64,000 nucleotides of DNA from Amycolatopsis sp. FBCC-B4732 (GCF_023008405.1 NZ_CP095376.1:3496001-3560000), one strand, 5' to 3'; shown: positions 36,515 to 45,257, counted from the stretch's first letter. Notes: generated from the letters alone by a model not told the origin. Translations and numbers: made by a program.

Positions 36515-37441
36515 TCACTCGGCCGCCCGGGCCGCGAGCTCGGACAGCCGGGCGGGGTCCGGATCGCCGTCGACGACGACGAGGTGGTGGGTCAGCGTCA
36601 GTTCGCCGCCGGGTTCGAACAGCCACGGCCGGTGGTAGGTGGCGGCGAAGCTGACCACCGGGAACGGCTCGGCCCGGACGTACCAGGCCGTCGGGTACGC
36701 GGGGTTCGCCGGGCTGTCGGCGAACAGCAGCGTCGAGGTCCGCAGGCTGACGTCGTGCCGTCCGGTGAAGGCGAGCCACGGCGCCCGGTGCCCCATCGCG
36801 CCGGCCGCGCTCCGGCCGTCCGGGGTCCGGACTTCGCCGCCGACGAACGAGCGCGGCCCGCGCCAGAACAGGCCGCCGTAGCCCGCGGTGTCCCGCCCCT
36901 CGGTGACCGGACTGCCCCAGCGCAGTTCGCGGCCGCTGGTGTTGCGCAGCCGGCTGGTCCAGGTGAGCGTCCAGTGCCCGCCGTCGACGTCGACGTCCCC
37001 GAAGCGCAGCGTGCGGTGCTCGGTGAGCCAGCGCCGCCCGGCCGCGGTCCGCCAGGCCAGCTCGTGCCGCAGTTCGCAGTGCCCGGGCGCGGACACCCGG
37101 CTCTCCCAGCGGACGTGACCGACGGTGCCGTTGTTGTCGAGCGGGGTGTACCCGCGGCCGCGCACGTAGGTGCGCCCGCCCCAGAAGTTCTCGCCCGAGA
37201 GGTGGGCCATCGTGAACTGGAGGCCGTTGTGCCAGGTGTGGTCGTGCGGCCGGACCGCGGTCACGACCTCGCCCGCGGTGGTGCGCAGCGGGTGCAGGTA
37301 CGGCTTCGGCGAGTCCCCCGCCGGCGTCGGCGGCGCGACCACGTACTCGGCCAGGTCGAGCTCGCCGAGGCGGACCCGCACCCGGCCGTCGCCGGCTTCG
37401 GCCGGCGCGAGCGTCCCGTCCCCGACCGCCGCCCGGCTCAC
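36515..37441 (-). CDS. DUF6807 (PmoA-like) family protein
   Basis: This 308-residue protein starts at GTG 37441, overlapping the stop of the upstream oxidoreductase (GTGA). Conserved blocks of this family: SPKPYLHPLRTTAGEVVTAVRPHDHTWHNGLQF, NFWGGRTYV, and LFADSPANPAYPTAWYVRAEPFPVVSFA. It is predicted beta-rich and has no signal peptide. Genes of this family are often beside Gfo/Idh/MocA oxidoreductases in sugar loci, as here; the reaction is not established. A role in handling an oxidised sugar intermediate is inference. Confidence 0.75.
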   Translation of the reverse strand: MSRAAVGDGTLAPAEAGDGRVRVRLGELDLAEYVVAPPTPAGDSPKPYLHPLRTTAGEVVTAVRPHDHTWHNGLQFTMAHLSGENFWGGRTYVRGRGYTPLDNNGTVGHVRWESRVSAPGHCELRHELAWRTAAGRRWLTEHRTLRFGDVDVDGGHWTLTWTSRLRNTSGRELRWGSPVTEGRDTAGYGGLFWRGPRSFVGGEVRTPDGRSAAGAMGHRAPWLAFTGRHDVSLRTSTLLFADSPANPAYPTAWYVRAEPFPVVSFAATYHRPWLFEPGGELTLTHHLVVVDGDPDPARLSELAARAAE

Positions 37442-38727
37442 GCCGGGTCCCCGATTTCGGCTAACAGCTCCGCGACGGCGACCGGCCGGCCGGTCGCCAG
37501 TGACCGGTTCGCGGCCAGCCCGGTGAGCAGCGCCGCCAGCCCGGCGTCGTGGCCGGCCGCGCAGCCGAGCCCGTCTGGCTCGGCGTCCCCGAGCAGCTCG
37601 GCGAGCATCCGCTCGTCCCCGCCACCGTGCCCGTCGCCGAGGACCTGGTCGAGCACGACTTCGGGCGGCGCCCAGAGCCGTTGCAGCGTCAGCCGGGCGC
37701 GGCCGGGTTCGGGCACCACGCCGGGCGGGAGGTCCGCGACGGACTTGGCCGCGCCCACGGCGTGCTCGTTCTCGCGGACGTCGAGCTCCAACCGTCCTCC
37801 GCTGCCGGAGAAGGCGACCCGGTAGCCCTCGCGGGGTGAATACGCGTGGAGGTGGTAGTTCAGCACCGCGCCGCCCTGGTGGCGGACGAGCACCGACAGG
37901 TCGTCCTCGATCGAGATGCCGGGCGCGAAGACCGTGCGGTCGCGGAGGTAGCCGTCCTCGGCCTCGGCGTCGCGGTAGAGGGCACGCAGCCGGGGCGAGC
38001 GGTCGAGGTCGAGCGCGAACGGGTCGCCGGTGGTCCCGGTGCCCCGCGCGTAGTCCGTCCGCTGTCCGTGCCGCTGCCCGTTTTCCTCGCCGTAGAAGAA
38101 CAGCCGGCCCAGTGCGAAGACCGTCTCGGGCCCGCGGCCGAGCCACCAGTTGACGAGGTCGAAGTGGTGCCCGGACTTGTGCACGAGCAGGCCGCCGGAG
38201 TTCGCCTTGTCGCGGTGCCAGCGGCGGAAGTAGTCGGCGCCGTGCGCGGTGTCGAGCAGCCAGCTGAACTCGACCGAGCCGATCTCCCCGATCGCGCCCG
38301 CCGCCAGGAGTTCCCGGACCCGGCGGTGCACCGGGTTGTAGCGGTAGTTGAAGGTGACGCGCACCGAACGCCCCGTTTCGCGCCGGGCATCGAGGATCCG
38401 GCGGGCGCCGTCGACGTCGGTGGTCATCGGCTTTTCGGTGACGACGTCGCAGCCTGCCTCGAGCGCGGCGACGACGTAGTCCGCGTGCGTGTGGTCCGGC
38501 GTGCACACCACGACGACGTCGATGCGCTCCTTCGCGAGCATCGCGGTGAAGTCGCCGGGCCGGTAGCCGGGCACCGCCGTGCCCAGCCAGCCGTTGTGGA
38601 CGCGCATGCGGGTCTCGTTGGTGTCGCAGAAGGCGGCGAGTTCCGCCCGCGGCGACCCGGCCAGCGCGCCGGCGAACAGCCCGGCCCGCGAGCCCAGTCC
38701 GACGATCGCGTACCTACGCACCACCAT
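37438..38727 (-). CDS. Gfo/Idh/MocA family oxidoreductase (first of three)
   Basis: This 429-residue protein starts MVVRRYAIVGLGSRAGLFAGAL (Rossmann GxGxRxG-like). It has VVVCTPDHTHADYV, the catalytic lysine motif TEKPMTTD and the C-terminal GGLLVHKSGHHFDLVNWWLG block. It resembles the longer sugar-dehydrogenase branch of the family, acting with bound or free NAD(P). The start overlaps the end of the upstream oxidoreductase by about 14 bp. In this operon it probably oxidises a pectin-derived sugar. Confidence 0.85.
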   Translation of the reverse strand: MVVRRYAIVGLGSRAGLFAGALAGSPRAELAAFCDTNETRMRVHNGWLGTAVPGYRPGDFTAMLAKERIDVVVVCTPDHTHADYVVAALEAGCDVVTEKPMTTDVDGARRILDARRETGRSVRVTFNYRYNPVHRRVRELLAAGAIGEIGSVEFSWLLDTAHGADYFRRWHRDKANSGGLLVHKSGHHFDLVNWWLGRGPETVFALGRLFFYGEENGQRHGQRTDYARGTGTTGDPFALDLDRSPRLRALYRDAEAEDGYLRDRTVFAPGISIEDDLSVLVRHQGGAVLNYHLHAYSPREGYRVAFSGSGGRLELDVRENEHAVGAAKSVADLPPGVVPEPGRARLTLQRLWAPPEVVLDQVLGDGHGGGDERMLAELLGDAEPDGLGCAAGHDAGLAALLTGLAANRSLATGRPVAVAELLAEIGDPA

Positions 38728-39859
38728 CACCTCTCTTCCCGGCGCGGGTCCCGGCGCCGGTCCAGGGCAGAGCGAGTTCGGAGAAGAGGGCGAGCCGCCC
38801 GGCGGCGGCGTCGACCGCGGCGTCGACGCCCGGGACGACGTAGTGCCGGTCGGGGCCGGTGCCGGCGCTCCGGACCCACTCGGCCGGCAGCGGCCGCGGT
38901 TCGGGTGCGTCGCGGACCGCCTCGACCAGCGCGGTGAAGGCGCGGGTCGCGGCCAAGGGCGCCCGCAGGGCAACGCCGTCGCGCAGGTGCTCGACGAGGT
39001 TGACCAGGAGGTCTTCGGGCGGCTCCACCGGCACCGGGGTGCCGCGGATCTCGACGACGTCGGTCTTGTAGTCCCAGCGGATCCGCCCTTCGGTGCCGTG
39101 CACGAGGACGTAGGGCTGGTGATCGGCCTCGGCGGCGAGCGTGGCCGCGACGACGACGTCCGGCGCGCCGGCGAAGGCGAGCCGCGCGCAGGCGGTGTCG
39201 TCGGATTCGATGGCGCGGGCCCGGTACAGCTCGACGCCGAGGTGGTCCGGGAGCAGTCCGGCGGTGCCGTTGAGCAGCAGAGCGGTCGCCACGGCGTGCG
39301 CGAAGGGGTTGGTCAGGGAGCCGTCCACGACCGGCTGCCCGCCGACGCGCCGCCTTCCCGCCCACTCGGCCCGCCCGAAGTACCGGTCCCGCCGGATCCA
39401 CGCCCCGGCGGCGGCGATCCCGGTGACCGTCCCGATCTCACCGCGCCCGATCGCCGCGCGGATCAGCGGGACGGCGGCCGAGCCGAAGCTCTGGAACCCG
39501 GTCTGGCAGGCGAGGCCGCGGTCACGCGTGAGCCGCTCGAGCTCGCCGAAGCCCGCGAGGTCGAGCACCGGCGGCTTCTCGACCAGCAGGTGACAGCCGG
39601 CCGCGAGCGCACGCCGGGCGAGGGCGAGGTGGGTGTGCGGCGGCGTGGCCACGACGGCGATGTCCGCCCCCGCGACGAGGTCCCCGGGATCGGTGGTCAG
39701 CTTCGCGTGGTCCGGGAGCAGCGCGCGGGCTTCGTCGGGCGGTTCCCGGACGTCGCAGGCCCCGGCGAGGACGATCTCGCCGCGGTCGTGGAGCGCGCGG
39801 GCCCGGCGCAGGTGGGTGAGGGCGTGCCCGGCGGTCCCGAAGACGACGACGGCGGGCAT
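38714..39859 (-). CDS. Gfo/Idh/MocA family oxidoreductase (second of three)
   Basis: This 381-residue protein starts at ATG 39859, sharing one base with the stop of the DUF624 gene. It has VVVFGTAGHALTHLRRARALHD, VVATPPHTHLALARRAL and the intact VEKPPVLDLAGF lysine motif. Then come QTGFQSFGS, AAAGAWIRRDRYFGRAEWAGRR and DGSLTNPFAHAVATALL. It is closely related along its whole length to the third copy at 43841-45019. Substrate unknown; operon context points to a sugar acid or arabinose derivative. Confidence 0.85.
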   Translation of the reverse strand: MPAVVVFGTAGHALTHLRRARALHDRGEIVLAGACDVREPPDEARALLPDHAKLTTDPGDLVAGADIAVVATPPHTHLALARRALAAGCHLLVEKPPVLDLAGFGELERLTRDRGLACQTGFQSFGSAAVPLIRAAIGRGEIGTVTGIAAAGAWIRRDRYFGRAEWAGRRRVGGQPVVDGSLTNPFAHAVATALLLNGTAGLLPDHLGVELYRARAIESDDTACARLAFAGAPDVVVAATLAAEADHQPYVLVHGTEGRIRWDYKTDVVEIRGTPVPVEPPEDLLVNLVEHLRDGVALRAPLAATRAFTALVEAVRDAPEPRPLPAEWVRSAGTGPDRHYVVPGVDAAVDAAAGRLALFSELALPWTGAGTRAGKRGDGGA

Positions 39860-40506
39860 CACGATCGCCTGCCGGTCGCGACGGCGGCGAGGCACAGCGG
39901 CCCGGGGACGACGAACGCGAGGATGGGGAGCATCCAGACGAGGACCGCGCAGAGGAGGATCGCCCCGGCGAGGAGCGCGGCGCTGCCGGGAGCGGCCAGG
40001 GTTTCCCGCGCGGCGGCGAGGCCGGCGCGGAGCCAGGACGCGGACTCGCGCCGAGCCGCGGCCGGGCCATTCGCGTCCGCCTCTCCCGGCGCCGGGGCAC
40101 CGGCCATCGCCGGCGAGACCGCTACCGAGTCGCCGGTGGCCACCACCTCACAGGTCCGCACCGCGATCACCAGCGCCGCGCCGGCCAGCACCCCCAGTAC
40201 CGGCCGGAGCACGCGCCCTCCCGGCAGCGAGCCCGCCACCTCCAGGTCCACCGCGAACAGCACGGCCGCCAGCACCGCGAGCCCGCCGAACACCACCCCG
40301 CCGCGGGCGGCCGCGCGGAAGTCGGCCCAGAACGTCGTCCACAGTGGACCACCCACGCCGCGCCCGGACCGCTCGATCGCGCGGCAGCCCGCCACCAGGG
40401 CCGGGGCCGCCGTCACCACCGGCACGGACGCCAGTGCCACCAGCACCCCCGCCAGGAGGCAGTCCGAGAACTCCCCCAGTCCCGCCCGCCAAGTCGCTTC
40501 GCGCAT
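39859..40506 (-). CDS. DUF624 (YesL-like) membrane protein
   Basis: This 215-residue protein with about five membrane helices starts MREATWRAGLGEFSDCLLAGVLVALASVPVV. ATG 40506 is preferred, with AAGGGG 5 bp upstream; a GTG at 40512 overlaps the upstream permease stop. DUF624 proteins accompany carbohydrate ABC transporters, as with YesL in the Bacillus rhamnogalacturonan operon. Exact role unknown, possibly transporter assembly or sensing. Confidence 0.8.
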   Translation of the reverse strand: MREATWRAGLGEFSDCLLAGVLVALASVPVVTAAPALVAGCRAIERSGRGVGGPLWTTFWADFRAAARGGVVFGGLAVLAAVLFAVDLEVAGSLPGGRVLRPVLGVLAGAALVIAVRTCEVVATGDSVAVSPAMAGAPAPGEADANGPAAARRESASWLRAGLAAARETLAAPGSAALLAGAILLCAVLVWMLPILAFVVPGPLCLAAVATGRRS

Positions 40507-40508
40507 CC

Positions 40509-41354
40509 TCACCCCTTCAGGCCACTCGTGCTCACGCCCTCCACCAGCAGGCGCTGGAAGGCGAGGAAGAAGAGCACGATGGGGACCAGCGCGAGCGCGG
40601 ACATCGCGAACATCGCGCCGAAGTCGGACTGGCTGCTGGTGTCCACGAACAGCCGCAGCCCCAGCGGAACCGTGAACTTCTCCGTGTCGTTCAGGTACAC
40701 CATCTGCGTGAAGAAGTCGTTCCACGTCCAGATGAACGTGAAGATCGACGTCGTCACCAGCGCCGGTTTCGACAGCGGCAGCACCACGTGCCAGAACGTC
40801 CGGTACACCGAACAGCCGTCGATGATCGCGGCTTCGTCGAGCTCCCGCGGGATGCCGCGCATGAACTGCACGATCAGGAACACGAAGAACGCCTCGGTCG
40901 CCAGCAGCTTCGGCAGGATCAGCGGGACGAACGTGTTGACCAGGCCGGCCTGCTGGAAGATCACGTACTGCGGGATCAGCGTCACGTGGTAGGGCAGCAT
41001 CAACGTCGTGATCATGAACGCGAACAGCGCGCCGCGGAACCGGAAGTTCAACCGGGCGAAGGCGTACGCCGCCAGGGAGCACGAAAGCACGTTGGCCACC
41101 ACCGACAACCCGGCCACCAGGAAGGAGTTCAGGAAGAAGCGGCCGAACCCGACGTCCGCCGCACCCTCCCAGCCCTTCGTGTAGCCGTCGAAGACGAAGC
41201 GGGTCGGCAGCAGCGCCAGCCTCGAGAGGATCTCGTCCGGCGGCTTGACCGACGCGAACGCCAGCCACACCAGCGGGTACAGCACCACGGCCACGATCAC
41301 CAGGCACAGCACGTGCCGGCCGAACGAGCGGGCCGGGCGGGGCAGCGTGGTCAT
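40509..41354 (-). CDS. Carbohydrate ABC transporter permease (MalG type)
   Basis: This 281-residue, six-helix permease has the EAA loop (RELDEAAIIDGCSVYRTFWHVVLPLSKPAL) that contacts the ATPase. Start MTTLPRPARSFGRH at 41354 overlaps the MalF-type stop (ATGA). It forms the channel with the neighbouring permease for sugars delivered by the lipoprotein at 42332. No ATPase gene is present in the operon. Confidence 0.9.
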   Translation of the reverse strand: MTTLPRPARSFGRHVLCLVIVAVVLYPLVWLAFASVKPPDEILSRLALLPTRFVFDGYTKGWEGAADVGFGRFFLNSFLVAGLSVVANVLSCSLAAYAFARLNFRFRGALFAFMITTLMLPYHVTLIPQYVIFQQAGLVNTFVPLILPKLLATEAFFVFLIVQFMRGIPRELDEAAIIDGCSVYRTFWHVVLPLSKPALVTTSIFTFIWTWNDFFTQMVYLNDTEKFTVPLGLRLFVDTSSQSDFGAMFAMSALALVPIVLFFLAFQRLLVEGVSTSGLKG

Positions 41355-42328
41355 CGGCGCTCCCCCATGCCTTCCGCGTCGTCGTAGAACACCCACAGCT
41401 TCGCGGTGCGGAACACGATCGCCGTGACGATCGCGATCACCACCAGCAGCACCCACGCCATCGCCGACGCGTAACCCATCCGGAAGTCCTGGAAGCCGAC
41501 CTCGAACAGGTAAAGGGTGTAGAACAGGTCCGCGTCGGCCGGGCCGCCGCGGCCGCCGCCGATGACGAACGCCGGGGTGAACGCCTGGAACGCGTGGATG
41601 GCCTCCATCACCAGGTTGAAGAAGATCACCGGCGACAGCATCGGCAGCGTGATGTGCCGGAAGCGGCGGAGCGCGCCCGCGCCGTCGATCGCCGCCGCCT
41701 CGTGCAGCTCCGCCGGGATCTGCTTGAGCCCGGCCAGGAAGATCACCATCGGCGCGCCGAACTGCCACACCCCGAGCAGCACGATCGACGCCAGGCTGAA
41801 CTGGGGGTCGTCGACCCAGCTCGGCGTGTGCCAGCCGAAGAACGCCAGCGCCTCGTTCACCGGGCCGCCGCCCATGAACAGCGCCCGCCACACGAGCGCC
41901 GCCGCGACGCTCGCGCCGAGCAGCGACGGTGCGTAGAACGCGGCCCGGTAGAAGCCGTTGGCCCCGCGGCGGGTGTTGAGCAGCATCGCCACCAGCAGCG
42001 ACACCGTCAGCTTCAGCGGCACCGAGACCAGGACGTAGATCAGCGTGACCTTCACCGACTGCAGGTAGCGGTCATCGTCGGTGAACATGTGCGTGAAGTT
42101 GCCGAAGCCGACCCAGTCCGGTGCGGTGAACATGTCGTAGTCGGTGAACGACAGGTACAGCGAGACGACCATCGGGCCGACGGTGAGCGCCACCGCGCCC
42201 AGCAGCCACGGCGTCAGGAACGCGAAGGCCTCCGGCTGGCTCTTGCGACGGCGGCCCGGCCGGTCCCGGCGCCGGGGGCGCACGGTCGCCGGGGCGAGCG
42301 GCGGGTCCGGGGTGCGCACGGTCGTCAT
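41351..42328 (-). CDS. Carbohydrate ABC transporter permease (MalF type)
   Basis: This 325-residue permease has a basic N-terminus (VRPRRRDRPGRRRKSQPE), six or more helices and the EAA loop PAELHEAAAIDGAGALRRFRHITLPMLSPV. The gene starts 3 bp after the binding-protein stop. Partner of the MalG-type permease; imports oligosaccharides, probably unsaturated oligogalacturonides or arabino-oligosaccharides given the locus. Confidence 0.9.
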   Translation of the reverse strand: MTTVRTPDPPLAPATVRPRRRDRPGRRRKSQPEAFAFLTPWLLGAVALTVGPMVVSLYLSFTDYDMFTAPDWVGFGNFTHMFTDDDRYLQSVKVTLIYVLVSVPLKLTVSLLVAMLLNTRRGANGFYRAAFYAPSLLGASVAAALVWRALFMGGGPVNEALAFFGWHTPSWVDDPQFSLASIVLLGVWQFGAPMVIFLAGLKQIPAELHEAAAIDGAGALRRFRHITLPMLSPVIFFNLVMEAIHAFQAFTPAFVIGGGRGGPADADLFYTLYLFEVGFQDFRMGYASAMAWVLLVVIAIVTAIVFRTAKLWVFYDDAEGMGERR

Positions 42329-42331
42329 CGG

Positions 42332-43630
42332 TTAGGACAATCCCTTCTCGGCTTCGGTCATGAACCGGTTCACGGCGTCGTCGATGCTCATCCGCCCGAA
42401 CGCGACCTCTTCGTACGTGCGCTGGAGGAGCTTCTGGATCGCGCCGGCACCCTTCGGCGGCACGGGCGGCGCGGCCCCGAGCTTCGGTTCGAGCGCGGCT
42501 TCGAAGTCGTAGAGGGTCTTGTCGTTGCCGGTCGCCGACCCCGCCAGCTGCGCGCGGACCTTGAGGTTCGGGGCCAGCCCACGGTCGGTGCCGACGATCT
42601 TGCCCACCTCGGCGTCGTTCACCAGGAAGTCGACGAGCTTCGCGGCCGCCTCCTGCTGCGCGCTGCGGGCCGAGACGGCCAGGAACATCGACGGCCGCCG
42701 GTACTGCCCGGTGTCGCCGGCCTTGTCGCTCGGGTACGGCGCGACTTTCAGCGGCTTGCCGTTCGCCTTCTGGTACGCGGGCAGCAGGTTGTCGTAGGCG
42801 AACTCCGAGCTGGTCAGCTTCTTGCCGAGCGGCGCCTGCTCGGGGGAGGTGTTGTACGACGCCGTGACGTCCGCGGGCGAGGCGCCCTTGGCGTCGCGGA
42901 ACCCGCTCGCGAGCTGCCAGTAGCGGCGCAGGTCGTCGGCGGCGAAGCCGAGCTTGCCCGCCGGGGTGTAGAACTGCTTGCCCTGCTGGCGCAGCCAGAT
43001 CTCCAGCGTCGTGTCGAGGATGCCGAAGTCGGTGGTCCCCCGTGCGGAGAACCCGCTCGCGGCGCTCACCTTCCGCGTCGCGTCGGCGTACTGCTGCCAG
43101 GTCAGGCCCTCGGCCGGGTCCGCGCCCGCCGCGGTGAACGCGGCCGGGTCGTAGATCATCGCCGGGGTGTTCTGCGCCCACGGCACGGCGTACCGCTTGC
43201 CCTGGTACACCCCGGTCGCGGCCAGCTCCGGGTTGACATCGGCGAGCGAAACCGCCTTGCCCGCGCCCTGGTTCAGGTCGGCCAGCACGCCCCGGCCGCC
43301 GTACTCGGCCAGGTAGCGGGTGTCGACGTTGAGCACGTCCGGCGGCTTGCCACCGGCCGTCTGCGTCGCCAGCTTCTCCCAGTAGGCCGCGTACGCCGAG
43401 AACGACGTCTGCACCTTGATCTTCGGGTTCTTCTGCTGGAACAGCTCCACGGCCTTCTTCGTCAGGTTCGCGCGCCCGTCGCTGCCCCACCAGACGAAGG
43501 TGATGGTCACGTCCCCGTCGCCGGTCCCGGAGCCCGAGCCGCACGCGGCCACCCCGGTCAGCAGCAGGGGAACCACCACGGCCAGCGCGGCGACCCCGCG
43601 CCCGGTCCTACGCACCGTTGTCCGCACCAT
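42332..43630 (-). CDS. Extracellular sugar-binding lipoprotein
   Basis: This 432-residue ABC solute-binding protein (family 1 type) has the lipobox LLTGVAAC with Cys at about residue 30. Typical core: DVTITFVWWGSDGRANLTKKAVELFQQKNP, and later GKPPDVLNVDTRYLAEY. It is lipid-anchored outside the membrane and hands sugars to the two permeases. First gene of the long leftward pectin operon; promoter and operator lie in the 210 bp before it. Confidence 0.92.
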   Translation of the reverse strand: MVRTTVRRTGRGVAALAVVVPLLLTGVAACGSGSGTGDGDVTITFVWWGSDGRANLTKKAVELFQQKNPKIKVQTSFSAYAAYWEKLATQTAGGKPPDVLNVDTRYLAEYGGRGVLADLNQGAGKAVSLADVNPELAATGVYQGKRYAVPWAQNTPAMIYDPAAFTAAGADPAEGLTWQQYADATRKVSAASGFSARGTTDFGILDTTLEIWLRQQGKQFYTPAGKLGFAADDLRRYWQLASGFRDAKGASPADVTASYNTSPEQAPLGKKLTSSEFAYDNLLPAYQKANGKPLKVAPYPSDKAGDTGQYRRPSMFLAVSARSAQQEAAAKLVDFLVNDAEVGKIVGTDRGLAPNLKVRAQLAGSATGNDKTLYDFEAALEPKLGAAPPVPPKGAGAIQKLLQRTYEEVAFGRMSIDDAVNRFMTEAEKGLS

Positions 43631-43664
43631 CGAATTCTCCGTCCTCAGCCGGTCAGCACTTTTC

Positions 43665-43678
43665 TGAAAACGCTGTCA
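43665..43678. promoter_or_regulatory. LacI-type operator candidate before binding-protein gene
   Basis: TGAAAACGCTGTCA is an imperfect palindrome (outer TGA/TCA) placed 8 bp downstream of the -10, exactly as the perfect box is placed before the PL3 gene. Confidence 0.5.
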
Positions 43679-43686
43679 GCGCGCTC

Positions 43687-43716
43687 ACGGTAGGCAGTGC
43701 GCGACACCGGTGTCAA
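43687..43716 (-). promoter_or_regulatory. Promoter of the transporter-oxidoreductase-PL1 operon
   Basis: Minus-strand -35 TTGACA (43711-43716), 18-bp spacer, -10 TACCGT (43687-43692). The perfect palindrome GACACCGGTGTC (43703-43714) overlaps the -35. The sequence closely matches the promoter at 45103-45132. Confidence 0.6.
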
Positions 43717-43778
43717 CGGTCGATTCGCAACCACAACCCTTGTGCAGCAACGGTTCTAACGATTGGCGGGCACACTGA

Positions 43779-43790
43779 GAAAGCGCTTAC
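43779..43790. promoter_or_regulatory. Upstream LacI-type operator GAAAGCGCTTAC
   Basis: One mismatch from the perfect GAAAGCGCTTTC box at 35096. It lies about 150 bp before the binding-protein start and could act as an auxiliary operator for repression by looping with 43665-43678. Confidence 0.6.
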
Positions 43791-43840
43791 AGCAACCGGG
43801 TGAAGGTCCGGGCCGCCAGCGCGATGGGCACCGGCGCGGG

Positions 43841-45019
43841 TTATCCGGTGCGTTGGGCGGTCCCCGCGGCGCTCGCCCACGGGACACCGATTTCCGAGAA
43901 CAGCGCCAGCCGGTCCGCGGCCACGGCGACCTCTTCGCCGATCCCCCGCACCACCGGGTGCCGGCTCGCGCCTTCGCCCGCGGTGCGGATCCAGCCCGCC
44001 GGGATCCGCGCCGGTGACGGCGCGTCCCGGACCGCTTCGACCACCGAGGCGAACGCCCGGGTCCGCGCCAGCGGCGCGAGCAGCGGCACCCCGGCCGGGT
44101 CCCGGTGGTGGGCGACCAGGTTGCGCAGCAGGTCGGCCGGCTCCCCGAGGTGGACGCGCTCGTCGTCGACCTCCAGCCGGTGGCTCTTGTACCAGAACTT
44201 CGCGCGCCCCTTCGTGCCGTGCACGACGACGTAGGGCTCGTGGTCCTGCTCCGCGCACAGCGACGCGGCGACGACGATCTCGGGCCCGCCGTCGAACCGG
44301 ATGCGCAGGCACGCGGTGTCGTCGGCTTCGATGTCGCGCGTGCCGTACAGCTCGAGCGCGATCTCCGCCGGGTCGAGGGCGGCGACCCCGCCGACGAGCA
44401 GTGCGGTGGCCACCGCGTGGGAAAAGGGGTTGGTCAGCGCGCCGTCGACGACGGCCTCGCCGTCGAGCCACCGGCGGCCCGCCCACGGGTTGCGGCGGTA
44501 GTAGGCGTCGGTGCGGATCCACGCCCCGGCCGCGCCGACGCCCGCGATCGCCCCGAGCCGGCCGGCGGCGATCGCCGCGCGGAGGACGGGCAGGGCCGGG
44601 GAGCCGAAGCTCTGGAACCCGGTCTGACAGGCCGCGCCGGACTCAGCGGCCAGCCGGGTCAGCGTGGTGAACCCGGCGAGGTCGAGCACCGGCGGGGTTT
44701 CCAGGAGCAGGTCGCCGCCCGCCCGCAGCACCGCGCCGCCGGCCTGCACGTGCGCGTGCGGCGGGGTCGCGACCACGGTGATGTCGGGGCGGCAGCGGCG
44801 GAGCAGGTCGTCGACGCCGAGGTGCGCGGTGGCGCCCTCGGGCAGCAGCGCGACCGCGGCGGCCGAGGGCACCCGGATGTCGGCCATGCCCGCGAACCGC
44901 ACCAGGCCCTCGTCGTGCAGGATGCGCGCGCGGTGCAGGTAGCTGAACGCGTAGCCGGACGTGCCGACGACGGCCAGCCTCGGCGGGTCCGCGGCGGTGC
45001 GGCTCCGGCTCCCCGACAT
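43841..45019 (-). CDS. Gfo/Idh/MocA family oxidoreductase (third), catalytic lysine replaced
   Basis: This 392-residue protein starts at ATG 45019 (MSGSRSRTAADPPRLAVVGTSGYAFSYLHRARI). It is collinear with the second oxidoreductase (38714-39859): TVVATPPHAHV, QTGFQSFGS, AAGAWIRTDAYYRRNPWAGRR, DGALTNPFSHAVATALL. In place of the family's EKP motif it reads LETPPVLDLAGF (codon ACC), so the lysine that normally participates in catalysis is threonine. It may be a non-catalytic or altered-function paralogue. It has its own promoter and faces the LacI gene. Confidence 0.82.
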   Translation of the reverse strand: MSGSRSRTAADPPRLAVVGTSGYAFSYLHRARILHDEGLVRFAGMADIRVPSAAAVALLPEGATAHLGVDDLLRRCRPDITVVATPPHAHVQAGGAVLRAGGDLLLETPPVLDLAGFTTLTRLAAESGAACQTGFQSFGSPALPVLRAAIAAGRLGAIAGVGAAGAWIRTDAYYRRNPWAGRRWLDGEAVVDGALTNPFSHAVATALLVGGVAALDPAEIALELYGTRDIEADDTACLRIRFDGGPEIVVAASLCAEQDHEPYVVVHGTKGRAKFWYKSHRLEVDDERVHLGEPADLLRNLVAHHRDPAGVPLLAPLARTRAFASVVEAVRDAPSPARIPAGWIRTAGEGASRHPVVRGIGEEVAVAADRLALFSEIGVPWASAAGTAQRTG

Positions 45020-45102
45020 GGGTCTCCGATCGGCGGGGCCCGGCCGGGCCGCGCGGAAGGTGACGAAATGGGTCAGGCGTTCGGGAGAAACTTCAGGTCG
45101 CC

Positions 45103-45132
45103 ACGGTAAGGCGTTCCCGACAAGGGTGTCAA
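45103..45132 (-). promoter_or_regulatory. Promoter of the third oxidoreductase gene
   Basis: Minus-strand -35 TTGACA (45127-45132), 18-bp spacer, -10 TACCGT (45103-45108), about 84 bp before the start codon. It matches the promoter at 43687-43716 at about three quarters of positions, including the whole -10 and -35. Confidence 0.6.
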
Positions 45133-45186
45133 TGTCCGTCGAATTCATCGAAACAAAGGTACTCCGAACGGCGGCGAGCGATTCGA

Positions 45187-45198
45187 GATAGCGCTTAC
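45187..45198. promoter_or_regulatory. LacI-type operator GATAGCGCTTAC
   Basis: Located in the 262-bp divergent region between the third oxidoreductase and the LacI gene. The core AGCGCTT is shared with the sites at 35096 and 43779. Confidence 0.55.
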
Positions 45199-45228
45199 TG
45201 GAAACGGTAGATGGGTTTGCAGCATTTG

Positions 45229-45257
45229 TTGACAACACTGCCGGGCGTTTTCATCAT
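45229..45257 (+). promoter_or_regulatory. Promoter of the LacI gene
   Basis: TTGACA (45229-45234), 17-bp spacer, CATCAT (45252-45257), then GAGGAG before the GTG start. The palindrome TGTTGACAACA (45227-45237) overlaps the -35 and may serve autoregulation. Confidence 0.5.
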
